64,000 nt of DNA from Siphonodentalium dalli (taxonomy: Eukaryota; Mollusca; Scaphopoda; Gadilida; Siphonodentaliidae), in assembly GCA_032622095.1 (NCBI GenBank), contig CP136067.1, positions 48,031,549 to 48,095,548 of the forward strand, read 5' to 3'. Made by a program: the position numbers and the translations under genes. Position 1 is the stretch's first letter. Every line of letters starts with the position of its first letter. Shown piece after piece: positions 23,409-35,076 of the stretch. Below the pieces are notes generated by a model. The model was not told the DNA's origin and did no database searches. It saw only the letters and a list, made by a program, of their open reading frames with translations.

Positions 23409-23910
23409 TTAAAGGCACGTGCGGCCTTAATTGTCGAAAATATTCATATTTGTTCCAAACACCGTAAACAGAAAAACATTAAAACGCATACAGTTCCGTT
23501 CATATATACCATGACCATCGCGTAAACAGCATGTTATCATAAAGATTTACTATATTTTACCTAAGCAAGAGCCTGATTGTGTTACAGAAGACAACACAAT
23601 GCTACTGGCTAATCACACACAAATGGCATAAACGCTCTTTATTAGTTCCATATCAGGTATTCAACAACAAAGAACGCTCTTTATGTTTACCATCATAATA
23701 TAAACAAACACCAGAAAAGTAACTTTTTATGCCTTTGTTTACATAACAATGGTCAAACAAATGACCATAACATACTGTTTATGCGATATTTCTTATTTGT
23801 ATACGGACAAAGTCTATCTACATTTTGATGTTCTTTCTGTTTGTGGCGGTTTTTGACGGGTGGAGATATTTTCACAGGATACCCACCGCCAAGGCCAACC
23901 GTGTCTTTAA
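23409..23910 (+). mobile_element. TTAA-flanked MITE family X, inserted in Helitron helicase
   Basis: TTAA at 23409-23412 and 23907-23910. The ends read TTAAAGGCACGTGCGGCC and, inward from the right, TTAAAGACACGGTTGGCC. Removing the element and one TTAA leaves an uninterrupted helicase frame (LSV before, KHGLFNG after), which proves the boundaries. The near-identical inverted copy is 32354-32853. It contains AACGCTCTTTAT at 23631 and again at 23673. Confidence 0.88.
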
Positions 23911-24058
23911 GCATGGCCTGTTTAATGGTTCACCAGATACTGTTGTCGATATTATTTACAAGGATGGATTCAGGCCCCCCCCCCCTGAATTCTTACCCGA
24001 TGTGGTCATGGCAGAGTTTAAAACACACACTGGTCTACGTTTCATGTCTGGCAATTCC
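23911..24058 (+). pseudogene. Helitron Pif1-like helicase, 3' continuation
   Basis: Directly after the MITE the helicase motif continues as KHGLFNGSPDTVVDIIYKD, then RPPPPEFLPDVVMAEF and TGLRF-SGNS, matching GLVNGAxGTVVDIIY...RPPxLPxxVLVEF of Pif1-like helicases. A run of C residues lies inside the Pro stretch. After about 24058 the similarity stops. Confidence 0.75.
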
Positions 24059-24079
24059 AAAATAATTAATTATCTTGTT

Positions 24080-24800
24080 TTGTTATTACAGTTGTTGGAT
24101 GTATACTGCGGAGAATATCACCAATTGAAACTGTCAGCTAAATTAAATTACTTGAGAAAATTCAGAACAAGACAGCTCAAGATAGCAATTAAGATTTTGT
24201 GTTAGTTTTTAGTGATTGTGATAAATTGTTTTCGAAATCCGAGGCGAGTTTTTGTGGTCCTGGAGGGTTGATAACATGTCCGAGACTCGGTTATCTTGCA
24301 TTGAGGTCTCCAGTTGACTTCAAATGGCAGCATTGGGGGACTCCTACATCGGGGTTGTGGACCGTTGGCCACCTGTCATTGCATTGATCATGTTTTGGTA
24401 CATGGTTGATGAGTGCTGCATAAGACAGACGTTACCCCCCCCCCCCAAAACCGTAGTGGGTAACTCAGTTCAGGTGCCTGTCAGTGGAATATTAAACTCT
24501 CGACAGGAATTCAACCTGGACTGCGAACCCAGTTGACTGGGGACTGTAATGGCGGGTATATAGGGTCACTGCGATGGGAGTATCCCAACATATCCAGTCC
24601 TTACTGATCAGGTTAACCTCTGAGAATTCAAAATTCAAACAGTTGATATTTATCAGCAAATAATATTCTCATTCTATTAATTATGATTGATGTTTGTTAA
24701 CGTTTTTGGCGATGCAATATTTTATTTATTTGTTATTTTGTAATTAAATAAGGACAAGCCTATGAGACATTCGACTTTCTAAAAGTGATATGATGTTCAT
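24080..24800 (+). repeat. Segmental duplication, copy 1
   Basis: Resembles 25615-26290. Shared words include TTGTTGGATGTATACTGCGG, GAACAAGACAG, GACTCGGTTATCTTGC, GTGGACCGTTGGCCACCTGT and TTCTATTAATTATGATTGAT. No recognised protein; the frame at 24324-24536 is short and unmatched. Confidence 0.75.
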
Positions 24801-24805
24801 TGTTC

Positions 24806-25614
24806 AATTCCAATGATTGACTGACCATTAACTGCGGGGTGATCAGTCCCCAAATTGACTACTGTCAATTCCAGGGACCTGATATCATTATCATTCTTCA
24901 TGCCTAACTTTACAATGTTAATGGTTTAGAACCCTAAATGTCCAACTATTACAATTTTCAGGCACATTTTTAATGTGGGAGGTCTTTTTGTCCGTGAGTA
25001 GGTCAACACACCCTTCGCCTAATCAAGATATCTTCGGGTTAATGTTACTCTTGTGAATAAATATATAAATATAATATTGGGAGTCTATTGACATACTTTA
25101 TATTATATATACATGTACCTAAATTAGCTGGTGTTGATACTGAACTGGTTGTAATAGTTTTTCCTTCTTTCTCTGTTCATGCGTTTAAATGACAAACAAA
25201 ACTATTATAAATATTTTATATAACCAATATGGCTACAACTAATATTAATTTGTTCGTTCTTTTCGGGTGAAAGGAATGCAAACAATTTTGGAGGCTTTAG
25301 AAGAGGATTTTTATTTAATCAGGACAACAAAACCAATGGTTTATTATTGTATTGTTATAAACTTGTTGGATGTTTAATGCGGAGGATATCATCAGTTAAA
25401 ACTGTCAGCTAAAATATGAGAAAATTTAGAAGACAGTTCACCATACATACGAATTTTATAAGTAATTTGTTTCTTGTGGCATTTTAATTCATTTGTACAC
25501 GTTTAATTAATTCCTGTTTTTGACTGTAAAGGACCTCAGTGTGCATTTACTTAGATTATTTTGTATTCATTTAGGACAGCGTAATAATCATTTGTTAATT
25601 TATTATCTTGTTGT
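24806..25614. other. Spacer between duplicated segments; partial third copy near 25365
   Basis: Mostly AT-rich unique sequence. At 25365-25445 a short stretch (TTGTTGGATGTTTAATGCGG ... CTGTCAGCTAAAATATGAG) is a third, fragmentary copy of the start of the flanking duplication. No gene recognised. Confidence 0.55.
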
Positions 25615-26290
25615 GTAATACATTTGTTGGATGTATACTGCGGAGAATATAATCAGTTAAGCTAAAATAAATTACGTTTTGAGATAATTCAGAACAAGAC
25701 AGTTCAAGATAATGATTATGATTTTGTTTAGTAATTTTGGTATCTTGTTTTCCTGGAGGCTGTATTACATGGCCGAAACTCGGTTATCTTGCTGCGAGGT
25801 ATCCAGTTGACTTCAACATGCAGTCATGGAGGACTCCTACATCCGGGTAGTGGACCGTTGGCCACCTGTCTGCGTTGTTCGTGTTTTTGGAACATTGCTG
25901 AGTGCTGCAGAAGCCTAGCGGGTACCCCAGAACCGGAGTGGTCAACTCAATTCAGGGATGTCAACGGAATGTTACACTCGGGGAAATGGAGTCAGCCTGG
26001 ACTGATTGTTAACTGGGGACTTTAACGACGGGCAAAAAGCAGTATCCCGACAGATTCATTCTTTACTCATCAGGTTAATAACTTTTGGGAATTCAAAATT
26101 CAAACAACAGTTGATATTTATACGCAATAAATATTATCATTCTATTAATTATGATTGATATTCGTTAAATTTTTGGCCATGCACTAATTTATTTATGTAT
26201 TATTTTGTAATTGAATATGGACAAGCCTACGCGATATTCGACTTGCTGAAAGCGTTATTGGAATGATTTAGGTGAAATGGGTTGTTTTAG
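25615..26290 (+). repeat. Segmental duplication, copy 2
   Basis: Direct, diverged copy of 24080-24800, offset by about 1.5 kb. The same ordered blocks are present, with small insertions and deletions. Confidence 0.75.
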
Positions 26291-26532
26291 ACGTAAAGTC
26301 TCATATTTTCTTACTTTGAGTAAAATTCTTGGAGTGACCTATGGCTATCAGTTGGAAATGTCTAACCTTATCGATGTCAGGTTGGAAACTTTCAACAGTT
26401 GGACAGCCTTTGGTACCGTACCAGTTGGATAATTCCATGAGGTGGGGTGTGCATTTGGATATTTTAAGGTGGACACCCCCAACAGAGACCCTATAGCCAC
26501 GACCTGGATGTTGTATTAGTCATCTGGCGACA

Positions 26533-26851
26533 TACGCACATAATCGACCTATAAAGTGAAATAGGTACACAATGTGATTATTTTATACTGAAGTAAGCAG
26601 ATAATAGAGCCATGTCCGTTATTTCGTTTTACGGTGCCTGCCACACCTAAAACACTTGTTAAAGAGCGTACATCTGAGAAGTCGTGAGTCTTATATGAGA
26701 AAATGTGCGCACATATTCTGCTTAGAATCGCCTCATGAGTCGACGTGACTAAAAACGCACTCATTTTCAACACATTATCGACTACAAATGAGGCGATTCT
26801 CAGCAGATTATAAACCTAAAACAAGTTAGATCGTAAGCAGATAATGTGCGG
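26533..26851 (+). repeat. Repeat family R, direct copy 1
   Basis: Begins ACGCACATAATCGAC and ends GCAGATAATGTGCGG, which are imperfect inverted ends. The inside includes GTTAAAGAGCGTAC (a single copy of the AACGCTCTTTA word, reversed) and a second inverted pair GAGGCGATTCT / AGAATCGCCTC. No coding. Confidence 0.7.
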
Positions 26852-27839
26852 ATTTTCGTGAGAACAGGCTGCATCTGGAGAGGTGTTTAGAAAATGCAAG
26901 TGCAAGAAACAGGATCCCGTCATTGTTGGAAGAATTGGTTAGAGAATATGTTCAACAAACATTAGATCGTTGTTAAACTTATATGAATACTCAAATTGTT
27001 TTCAATGGCCGCCTCCAGTATTAATATTTATAATTTTACCGTCAATGAGGGTGGCAAAAGTGAACATAAAATAGCTCTACAGATACGCACACATCTGCGC
27101 TAAGCGGGTTAAACTCATTGGTCCGAATCGGCATCTCTGGTTTAGACTAGGTTTTATTCTAGACCAGGTTTAACTCCAGTTTAAACTAGGTTTAAGTAGG
27201 GTTTAAACTTGGTTTTACAGTAGTTAAACCAGGTTTATGGGAGTAAAACTGGGTTTTAGCGTACTTAAACCAAGTTTTGTGATAAACTCAGTTTAAGTTG
27301 AAACTAGGTTTTATTAACGTGATAAAGTTATGGTAATATTACTAATTGTTTGTGGTGAATTGGCTATATAATCATCAGTATAAGCTTAGGTATATATGAT
27401 TTATACGTACCATACGTCTCGCCTCGAACATACACCTTTAAATATACTTTGAAAAAAATTCAAAGTTAAACCACCCTACCCCAGGTTTGACTAGTTTTTT
27501 GGGTTTAATTATTCGGCCGATATTTTTCGCCCAATATTGATGTTGTTTCTTCGTGAATATGGGAGTGTTTATTTTGAATTGGGGGAGGCGTTTATGCGCG
27601 GGCGTTTGGCACTCAATGTAGATGCAGGAGAGTCTTAGTGGAATTCGGGGAGGCGATGTCGGTACTTATGAGATAAATTCTAACAAAATATGTGCCAGTG
27701 TGATGGATGATTTCTTGCTATATATGTCTGTTTGCAATTCGCTCGTTCGGATGTCGATTTGGCGGCTGAGAGCATGGCGGGATCGGACTGATCAGATTGA
27801 CACGTTAGACACGAACATGACTTTTGAAACTGATTCCTT

Positions 27840-28470
27840 ATTCACAAAAAGGTCTCTTTCGGTCAATTTGACGCATGGGTTGGTGGCCCGCCAAAATACC
27901 CATCAGAGACACCCAGCCTTCACCCGGGGGAGGGTAACGGCCACCCTGAGGGGGTGGAGTATGGACTATTTTGGGGAACTGTAAGGATTTCGGCCAATTT
28001 GATAGTATGGGTGGGTGGCTCGCCCCAAATAACCCATAGAAACACCCCACCACTCACATCCGGGGGGGGGGGGTACCACCGAGGGATATGGACCATTTTC
28101 GAGACTGGTAAGGATTTCGGCCAATTGACGGCATGGATGGATGGCCCGCTCAAATGTCCCATAGAAACAGCCCACCCCTGAACGCTGGGGGAACCACCCC
28201 AGGAGGTGAAAATGGGGTATGGACCATTTTCCAGAATGGTAAGGATTTCGGCCACTTGACGTCAGCAGTGTGGGTAGCCCGCTCCAACTACCAGCCTAGA
28301 AACACCCTCACCCGGAGGTACCACACCGAGGGGGTGATATGGGGTATGGACCATTTTCGAGAACGGTGGGTGGCACATCCCAAATGCCCCCATAGAAACA
28401 CCCCACCCCACCCGACCCCATTTTCACCCGCTCGGGTAGAACCACCCGCGGTAAGGGTGGGGGTGTTTCT
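27840..28470 (+). repeat. GC-rich tandem repeat arm, forward
   Basis: Units of about 125-130 bp: ATGGACCATTTTCGAGAACG, GTAAGGATTTCGGCCAATTT, GTGGCCCGCTCCAAATA, CCATAGAAACACCCCACCC. GTAAGGATTTCGGCCA occurs at about 27983, 28109 and 28238. Units vary in length and sequence. Confidence 0.8.
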
Positions 28471-29240
28471 ATGACTATATTTGAGGGAGGGCCGCCCACA
28501 AATGACGTCATATTGGCCGAAATCCTTACCGTTCTCGATAACGGTCCATACCCCATTCTATGGGGTATTTGGGGCGGGCCACATACACATGCCGTAATAT
28601 TGACCAACAGAGGCATGTTTTTGCGAATAATGAATAAAATGCTCCATACCCCATTTTCACCCCAGCAGGGTGGTACCCGCCAGGGATGAGGGTAGGGTGT
28701 CTATATGGGATATTTGGAGCGGGCCACACACCCCTGTCGTCAAATTGGCCGAAATCCTTACTGTTCTCGAACATGGTTCATATCCCATCTTCACCCCTCG
28801 GGTGGTAACCCACCGCACCCGCCCGGATGTGAGGGGTGGGGTGTTTATATGCGTTATTTGAGGTACCCTTCCCCGGGGTGAGGGTTGGGGTGTTTCTATT
28901 CGGTATTTGGGCGTACCCAATTTCCACCTCCTCTGGTGGGACCCCTCCCCCGGTGAGGGGTGGGTAGGGGTGGTTCTATGGTGTATTTTGATCGTGCCAC
29001 CCACTCCTGCTGCCAAATTAATTAGCCTAAATCCTTACCGTCCATACCCCTGTTATTCCGGGGTGAGGGGTGATGTTTCTATCGGGTATTATGGGCGAGC
29101 CACCCATTCATGCCGTCAAATTCGCCGAAATCCTTCCCGTTCGCAAAAATGGTCCATACCCCATTTTCACCCGTCCGGATGGTACCCCCGGGGTGGTGGT
29201 GTTTCTATGGGATATTTGTGGCGGGCCCCCACCCATGCCC
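28470..29240 (-). repeat. GC-rich tandem repeat arm, reverse
   Basis: The same unit as the forward arm, in opposite orientation: GGCCGAAATCCTTACCGTTC at about 28517 and diverged copies near 28748, 29025 and 29125, with GGGGTGTTTCTATG and GGTCCATACCCCATT. With the forward arm it could form a long imperfect hairpin. Confidence 0.8.
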
Positions 29241-29751
29241 TCAAGAGATATTTTTGACTTCCAAAAGTCACGTTCGTCCATGATATTAGATAATATCTAA
29301 CCGTTATACAACAGACTGTGCATTCGTCGTGATTTCTCAAAGCGCACGGGTTATTCCCCTGATTGGGAGATTATATAGCGACAACAGGTCGCGTGACCGG
29401 ACAATGAATTGACAAGTAGCGATAATAAACAGACAGACCACGCCTCCTATTCTTGCAATTGGACAAGTGTGGCCCACAGGTAACGCAATCGACCAAATCT
29501 ATGTCGTCCCAGCGGTGGAGAAAAACTTGGTTTACTACTAAAACCCAGTTTAAACTGGTAGTTTAAACTAGGTCTAAACTGGAGATGCCGATTCGGACCA
29601 TTATATTTATCACAATTTTCCTTAAACCCATGTCAAAATGATCTTTCAGGACACTATAAGCAAGAAGTTATTAATTTATACATTGTGTTAAGAGTAACTC
29701 CATAAAGACGGCTTGCAACATATGGATTGGTCAACATATCATCGCTGAAAT

Positions 29752-30050
29752 ACGCACATAATCGACTTATGTGAGATAGGTACGTAATGGGATTATTTGA
29801 TTCTGAAATAGGCAGATAATGGACTCTACCCGTTATTGCGTTTTATGGCACGGGCCACTTAAACACATGTTAAAGAGCGTACACCTGAAAAGTCGTGAGT
29901 TGACTTAATTGGGTCATTGTGTGTGCACATAATCAGCTTAAAATCGCCTCATCGTGAGTCCATTATGTGACTTAAGAAATTCTTATTTTCAGCACCTTAT
30001 CGACTCAAAATTAGGATTCTAAGCATGTTATCTACCTAAAACAAGTTCTA
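29752..30050 (+). repeat. Repeat family R, direct copy 2
   Basis: Begins ACGCACATAATCGACTTATG. Same order of blocks as 26533-26851 (AGGCAGATAATGGA, GTTATTGCGTTTTATGGCAC, GTTAAAGAGCGTACACCTGA, AAAATCGCCTCAT). The right end is degraded. Confidence 0.65.
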
Positions 30051-30070
30051 TATATTGTGAACATGATGGC

Positions 30071-30511
30071 CGGATTCGTTATCTCAGGTTTAAACCTGGT
30101 CTACGTAAACCTCTATGTTTAAACCGCCGTGAGTCAGCAAAATCCGTGGTTCAAACCCGAGGCCACATGTCTAAGTGACGCATTCGTCATCTCTGGTTTA
30201 AACCAGGCCCAGCCAGACCAGTGGTTTAGCAGTAGTGTCTCTGTATCGTCTAGATAATTAAACGTACTTTCCTAATGCGGACCGCCTCGTTTTATTGATT
30301 GCGAAAATCAATAATTACGACAGCGGTCATATTTTGATTGGAAATTTATAAGCGAGAAGCAGTCACACATATAAAGCGTATGGGGATAAGTTTTTGTCAA
30401 TTTCGATATTGTTTTTGCGTTTTATAAGCTTAAACCAGCAAACTAAACCATCTAATTCGGTGGTCCAGCTAAACCAGCTTTATCGAGGCTAAACTTGAGA
30501 TGACGAATCCG
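30071..30511. mobile_element. TIR element related to the 27119-29600 element
   Basis: Left GGATTCGTTATCTCAGGTTT, right AACTTGAGATGACGAATCC: imperfect inverted ends of the same style as the large element (ATTCG-CATCTC-GTTTA). An internal copy of the end (GCATTCGTCATCTCTGGTTT) occurs at 30180. No protein. Confidence 0.6.
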
Positions 30512-32353
30512 TCTTTTCTTCATCGCGGTTTAGAATTATCAAACAATCAGGTGTAACGGAGTTACCTTTTATGTTCGCTGATCTTTTTCTCACTCTTATT
30601 TTCCAAAAGTATCGCATGTTCTGGCTCAAAATTACCCTTTTATTTACTCTTTCCTGTTAACTCCATTATACCACTCCCAATTGATGTCATTCCAATTTGA
30701 ATCAATTCGTTATCATTGTGTATTTTCATGTATTTTAATGGTAAATCCAGCGATTGTTTTTATGTCGGCCATTTTGGCATATTCTATTTTCGGCGCAGAA
30801 TGTTGACATTGGAACCGGGCATAGTTCGTTCCAATGGCACCATTCTTGTTGCCTATTCATCATATTTATTTTCTTTACATACAGTTGGAGGGACCTTGGC
30901 TCGCTCGGTCCGACCCGACCATATTTAAATAGGGTCGTGTCGAACCGAATCGGGTCGTGTCGCTTTTGCGACCCGACCCGACCCGATTGGTCGTTCCAAC
31001 TGGCTCGGGTATAAAAGGGTCCGCCCGACCGTTAGAAAAGGACCGCCTAAACATAATTTGAATAGAATTGGGTATTTATCACTGAGAGAATTTGTAAACT
31101 TGATTGAAGGTTACCGGAATCGACTTTGAGGTAGTTTGATTGCGCATATTGAGGAGATATGATTTATTAAAGAGTAAACTTTTGGTTAATATATATAGAG
31201 TTATCTGACTTTGTAACTAACGAATGTTTACGGTTACTACGGCTAATTTATTGCCTATTTTCGGGATAGTTTTAAACGTCAATCGCTGGGCTTTGACATT
31301 ATTCCATAATGACATATTAATGTGGTATCTTATGGCAATAAATTATTGACTTGATTAAACCTCAGATTGTATCTCATATTGGACCTCATGGGAAGAATTT
31401 AATACTTGATAATACATAATAGAGCCTGCCAACATAAATAGAGGGATTCAACATCAAGTGATTTCTGGTACCGGATTCAAAGATCACCAGCACTACCATT
31501 AATCATTAGTGAGCGGCACTCTACCATTACACAGGCGGTCAAGCAGGCATATCACATTTGAGTGTAACGACCCCTCAACGTTACACAGTCAAGGGTGGAG
31601 CTGTAAATAATCTCGAGTGAGGGCGTGTCTAAGTGGCGACTGCCGACTGGTGTTATCATGTCACAGTCGAATCATTCGCACGCGAGCTTGCTCAGATATG
31701 GACATGTTCCTAAATATATGATTTTTACAACTATCTTGTGTTGTTTTTTTTGGCTTGTGGCAATCACAAATACTGGTGTTTTCCACGAATTCATTTGTAG
31801 GGTTCAACTTTTTAATTTTGACACCAAAACGATGCTACTGTATGACCAGATATGCTATACACATAGTTTGCAATCCTAAACTTATATTGCTATATGAGTC
31901 AAATTTGATAACTTATTTTGATGTAGATCATGGCACAAAGCTCTACTCTGGCTACGCCCATAAATTCCCATAATATTCTACCAGTTTAAAACCTGGGAAC
32001 CTTTTTGATTTTCTGCATGACGGGAAATTTATGACATTGAACAAAAATCAACGCATGTAATATATTTATTTATTAAAAGCTGTCCCTCTGCATGGTTGCC
32101 CACTTCCAACAGTTCAGATGCCGCTTATAGTGTGCACTCATAAGCAAAGTGCCTTTACTTGACTGGCCTCTTGGTACAGGATTGACTCGATTATGGAGAC
32201 TTTATTCAGCGCCAGAGGGGCTTTGCGCACATTTTGATCGTATAAAAAAAACTTTAATTAAATTTAAAACAAACAAATGTTAATTTAAATTTTAAATGTT
32301 GTTTCTTTTTAGATTCAACTCCTTACTCAATTTAACACAATTTTTCATTTTGT
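30512..32353. other. No gene recognised; short GACCCG-rich patch at 30905-31030
   Basis: Around 30905-31030 the words CGACCCGACC and CGGGTCGTGTCG repeat irregularly in both orientations. The remainder is AT-rich with no recognised gene or RNA. Confidence 0.5.
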
Positions 32354-32853
32354 TTAAAGGTACGGTTGGCCTTGGCGGTGGGTATCCTGTGAAAATATTT
32401 CCACCCGTCAAAAACCGCCACAAACAGAAAGAACATCAAAATGTAGACAGACTTTGTCCGTATACAAATAAGAAATATCGCATAAACAGTATGTTATTGT
32501 CAAACGTTTGACCATTGTTATGTAAACAAAAGCATAAAAAGTTACTTTTCTGGTGTTTGTTTATATTATGATGGTAAACATAAAGAGCGTTCTTTGTTGG
32601 TGAATTCCTGATATGGAAGTAATAAAGAGCGTTTATGCCATTTGTGTGTGATTATCCAGTAGCATTGTGCTGTCTTCTGTAACACAATCAGGCTCTTGCT
32701 TAGGTAAAATATAGTAGGTCTTTATGATAACATGCTGTTTACGTGATGGTCATGATATATATGAACGAAACTATGCGTTTTAATGTTTTTCTGTTTACGG
32801 TGATTAGAACATATATGAATATTTTCGACAACTAAGGCCTCACGTGCCTTTAA
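32354..32853 (-). mobile_element. TTAA-flanked MITE family X, inverted copy
   Basis: TTAA at 32354-32357 and 32850-32853. It matches 23409-23910 over its full length in inverted orientation, with only scattered differences. It carries the AACGCTCTTTAT pair in reverse (AAAGAGCGTT at 32582 and 32624), spaced 42 bp. Confidence 0.88.
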
Positions 32854-33023
32854 AGCCTAGTAGTCATACAAGCTAGTTATAAATCAGCACCAAAGTAAAA
32901 GGTCTCTTGAAATTATTGATAACAACAGCACAGAGAAGATACTTCTCTGTGCTGATGTTAGCAACATTTTGTAAGTGACCTATTTCTAAGGAACTGATTT
33001 ATACTAGTAATGATTACATGAGA

Positions 33024-33116
33024 GCCTTATACTCACTCTCTCCTCTGATTGGTCGGTGTCCGATTACAGCCTTATATTCACTCTCTCCTCTGATTGGTCG
33101 GTGTCCGATTACAGGG
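33024..33116 (+). repeat. 46-bp tandem duplication
   Basis: Two adjacent copies of AGCCTTATACTCACTCTCTC-CTCTGATTGGTCGGTGTCCGATTAC, with one difference (ACTC versus TTC). Confidence 0.85.
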
Positions 33117-33201
33117 TGTATGGATGGTTGATATTTTTTATTTTATATTTTCTTACGTCTAGCCAATGTCTGTCCATAAATATTGCTTTACTCTAGACCT
33201 C

Positions 33202-33338
33202 AAATTGAAAAAGACATGACACATACAATTATATTGGGTCCTGACATCGTAGCAGATACTCGGTCAAGGGCAGACCAGCCAATAGCCGAGTCGCAGCTAC
33301 AACCCAATATAATGAGTGTGTCATTTCCTTTGAAATTT
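33202..33338. mobile_element. Short foldback element
   Basis: The arms are inverted: AATTATATTGGGT at the left and ACCCAATATAATGAG at the right, extended by GACATGACACA / TGTGTCATTTC. The loop contains CTCGGTC...GCCGAG. About 137 bp; no coding. Confidence 0.6.
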
Positions 33339-35076
33339 TATTAATACTTGTTGTTGACTTGAAATTATTCAACCGTTTGATTATTTAACTTTATTTTCAC
33401 TGACATGTATGACGTTACAATGATAGCAGTGACAATATTAATATCACCACAAATCAGATAACATGAGCAGGCAATAGGAACATAAGAATCCCACAGATTC
33501 CTTGTATTACATGGGCAAAAACAGATTTAAAAAAAAAATTGTTGCACCCCCTCCAGTAAAGCTTTTTATATTTTAAATTAAACGTCATTATATAACGTAT
33601 CTAATTTTCCAGGGACGACAACTCTTGCCCCCTAAAATAATATAAAATTTTCCTTGAGTACAAGTGTCAGCATATAAAAAAAATAATGCAGTTACATACT
33701 GAACAAGACATAGTTTACCAGATCTATTAGTTGCGAAAACAGGGCCATAACTATATTTCTCCATGATAATTCTTATAATGACTTCTTGTCTAGAACCATT
33801 GGGCCGATTTAGCTTATATGGCTTATATTTGGTATGTAGTGTCCTTGAATGACTGGGGTTCAGATTTGTTCAAATGGTGTCACTGGGTCAAATAGAGGGG
33901 GGGGGGGGGAGGGATATAACTCCAAAAAAAAGAAGATTGAACTGAGAACCATCAGCTATGTCCCCGTTTAGAATCACTTGTCTTAAGTGATTTTGACAAT
34001 TACTGACATTTTAAGGACTTGTGAGTTTGAAATTTTTATATACATATCCAAAAATTGTTGATGATTTTACCAAATTTGGCACCAAGTTGGTGAGTTAAAT
34101 ATAGGTCTCACAGCTTGACAGGCACCTTGAATGTATTCAGGACACTCGAAATAGGTTAAAAAGTCTGTCAACTTTTCCTCAAAAATGGGTTTTCAAATTG
34201 TATGAACCACATGGGCTATTGACCTACACTTGTACTCCAGAACATTTTTAATTTAGGGGTAAGAATTGTCTTCCCTGAAAAATCTATTTTGGGACTTGTT
34301 CAAAACGGGCAACAAACTCAATCCGAATTGTCATATAATGAATTTGATATATAGAAAAACCTTTGATGGATGTGGGGTTGGGGTGGGGTGAGTCAGCCAA
34401 CTAAAAAACTAGAGGCTTTCTGAAAATTGACACACGGTCTGTTACCATTCATCAGTGTGAGGAGCCTGTGAGGTGTTTATGTTCTCATTGCCTGCTCATA
34501 TATCTGAATATCAAAGGAAAGAGAATATACATTTTGAAGAAGTCCTAGTTTCAAGAACTTGAATCATCTCAATTGAGAGCAAGTATTTCAATCTTTAGAG
34601 ATAGCAAACACAAACAGGATAATTGATCAGAGGATTTGGAAGGTGCATGGAGGATTGTCATCAAGGGTTAAAGCATATATAATGTCACCCCTCATAATTG
34701 GCTATGGCAATTAGCAACGCCAAAGCTCTAATTGATGAAGCAAACTGGGCCATGATAAAGGGTTTCCGAATTGGATTGCCGAAGCAAAACAATCTGAATT
34801 AAGAGGGCTGATGTGTAGATGACTTAAGAGTACGTACATTTGAAGAAAAGTTGTTCACAAACTGAGTATCGGCCCTCTCAATTCAAATTGTTTGGCTCTG
34901 GCAATCGGCTACGGCAACCCTCTGACATGGCCTAGCTTGCTTCATGGCGAAAAATGCTCCAATTACAAATGCTTAAACCCTCGATGTCCGTTCTCCGAAT
35001 TCTCCATGCATTATCTGAATACTCTGACCAGTTACAGTGAGAAACAATTTCCTAAAAAAACACCACTTTTTAGCTC
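33339..35076. other. No recognisable gene
   Basis: AT-rich sequence with a G run at about 33898-33909 and no recognised coding exon, RNA or complete element. Confidence 0.45.

Larger units (their letters stand above)
27119..29600. mobile_element. Large TIR element with a head-to-head GC-rich tandem array
   Basis: The ends are inverted: TGGTCCGAATCGGCATCTC at the left and GAGATGCCGATTCGGACCA at the right, followed inward on both sides by diverged GTTTAAAC-rich sequence. The middle (27840-29240) is a tandem array that reverses direction near 28470. No transposase frame was recognised; the many proline/glycine-rich frames are products of the array. Related ends occur at 30071-30511. Confidence 0.75.

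Noticed and set aside
27622-29300. Many overlapping 60-120-codon Pro/Gly-rich reading frames on both strands
   Set aside because: All lie in the GC-rich tandem array; frames exist because units lack stop codons, and no domain is visible.
30120-30175. tRNA-like B-box word GGTTCAAACCC
   Set aside because: No cloverleaf can be drawn and no A box lies at the right distance; the word is part of the GTTTAAAC-rich TIR sequence.
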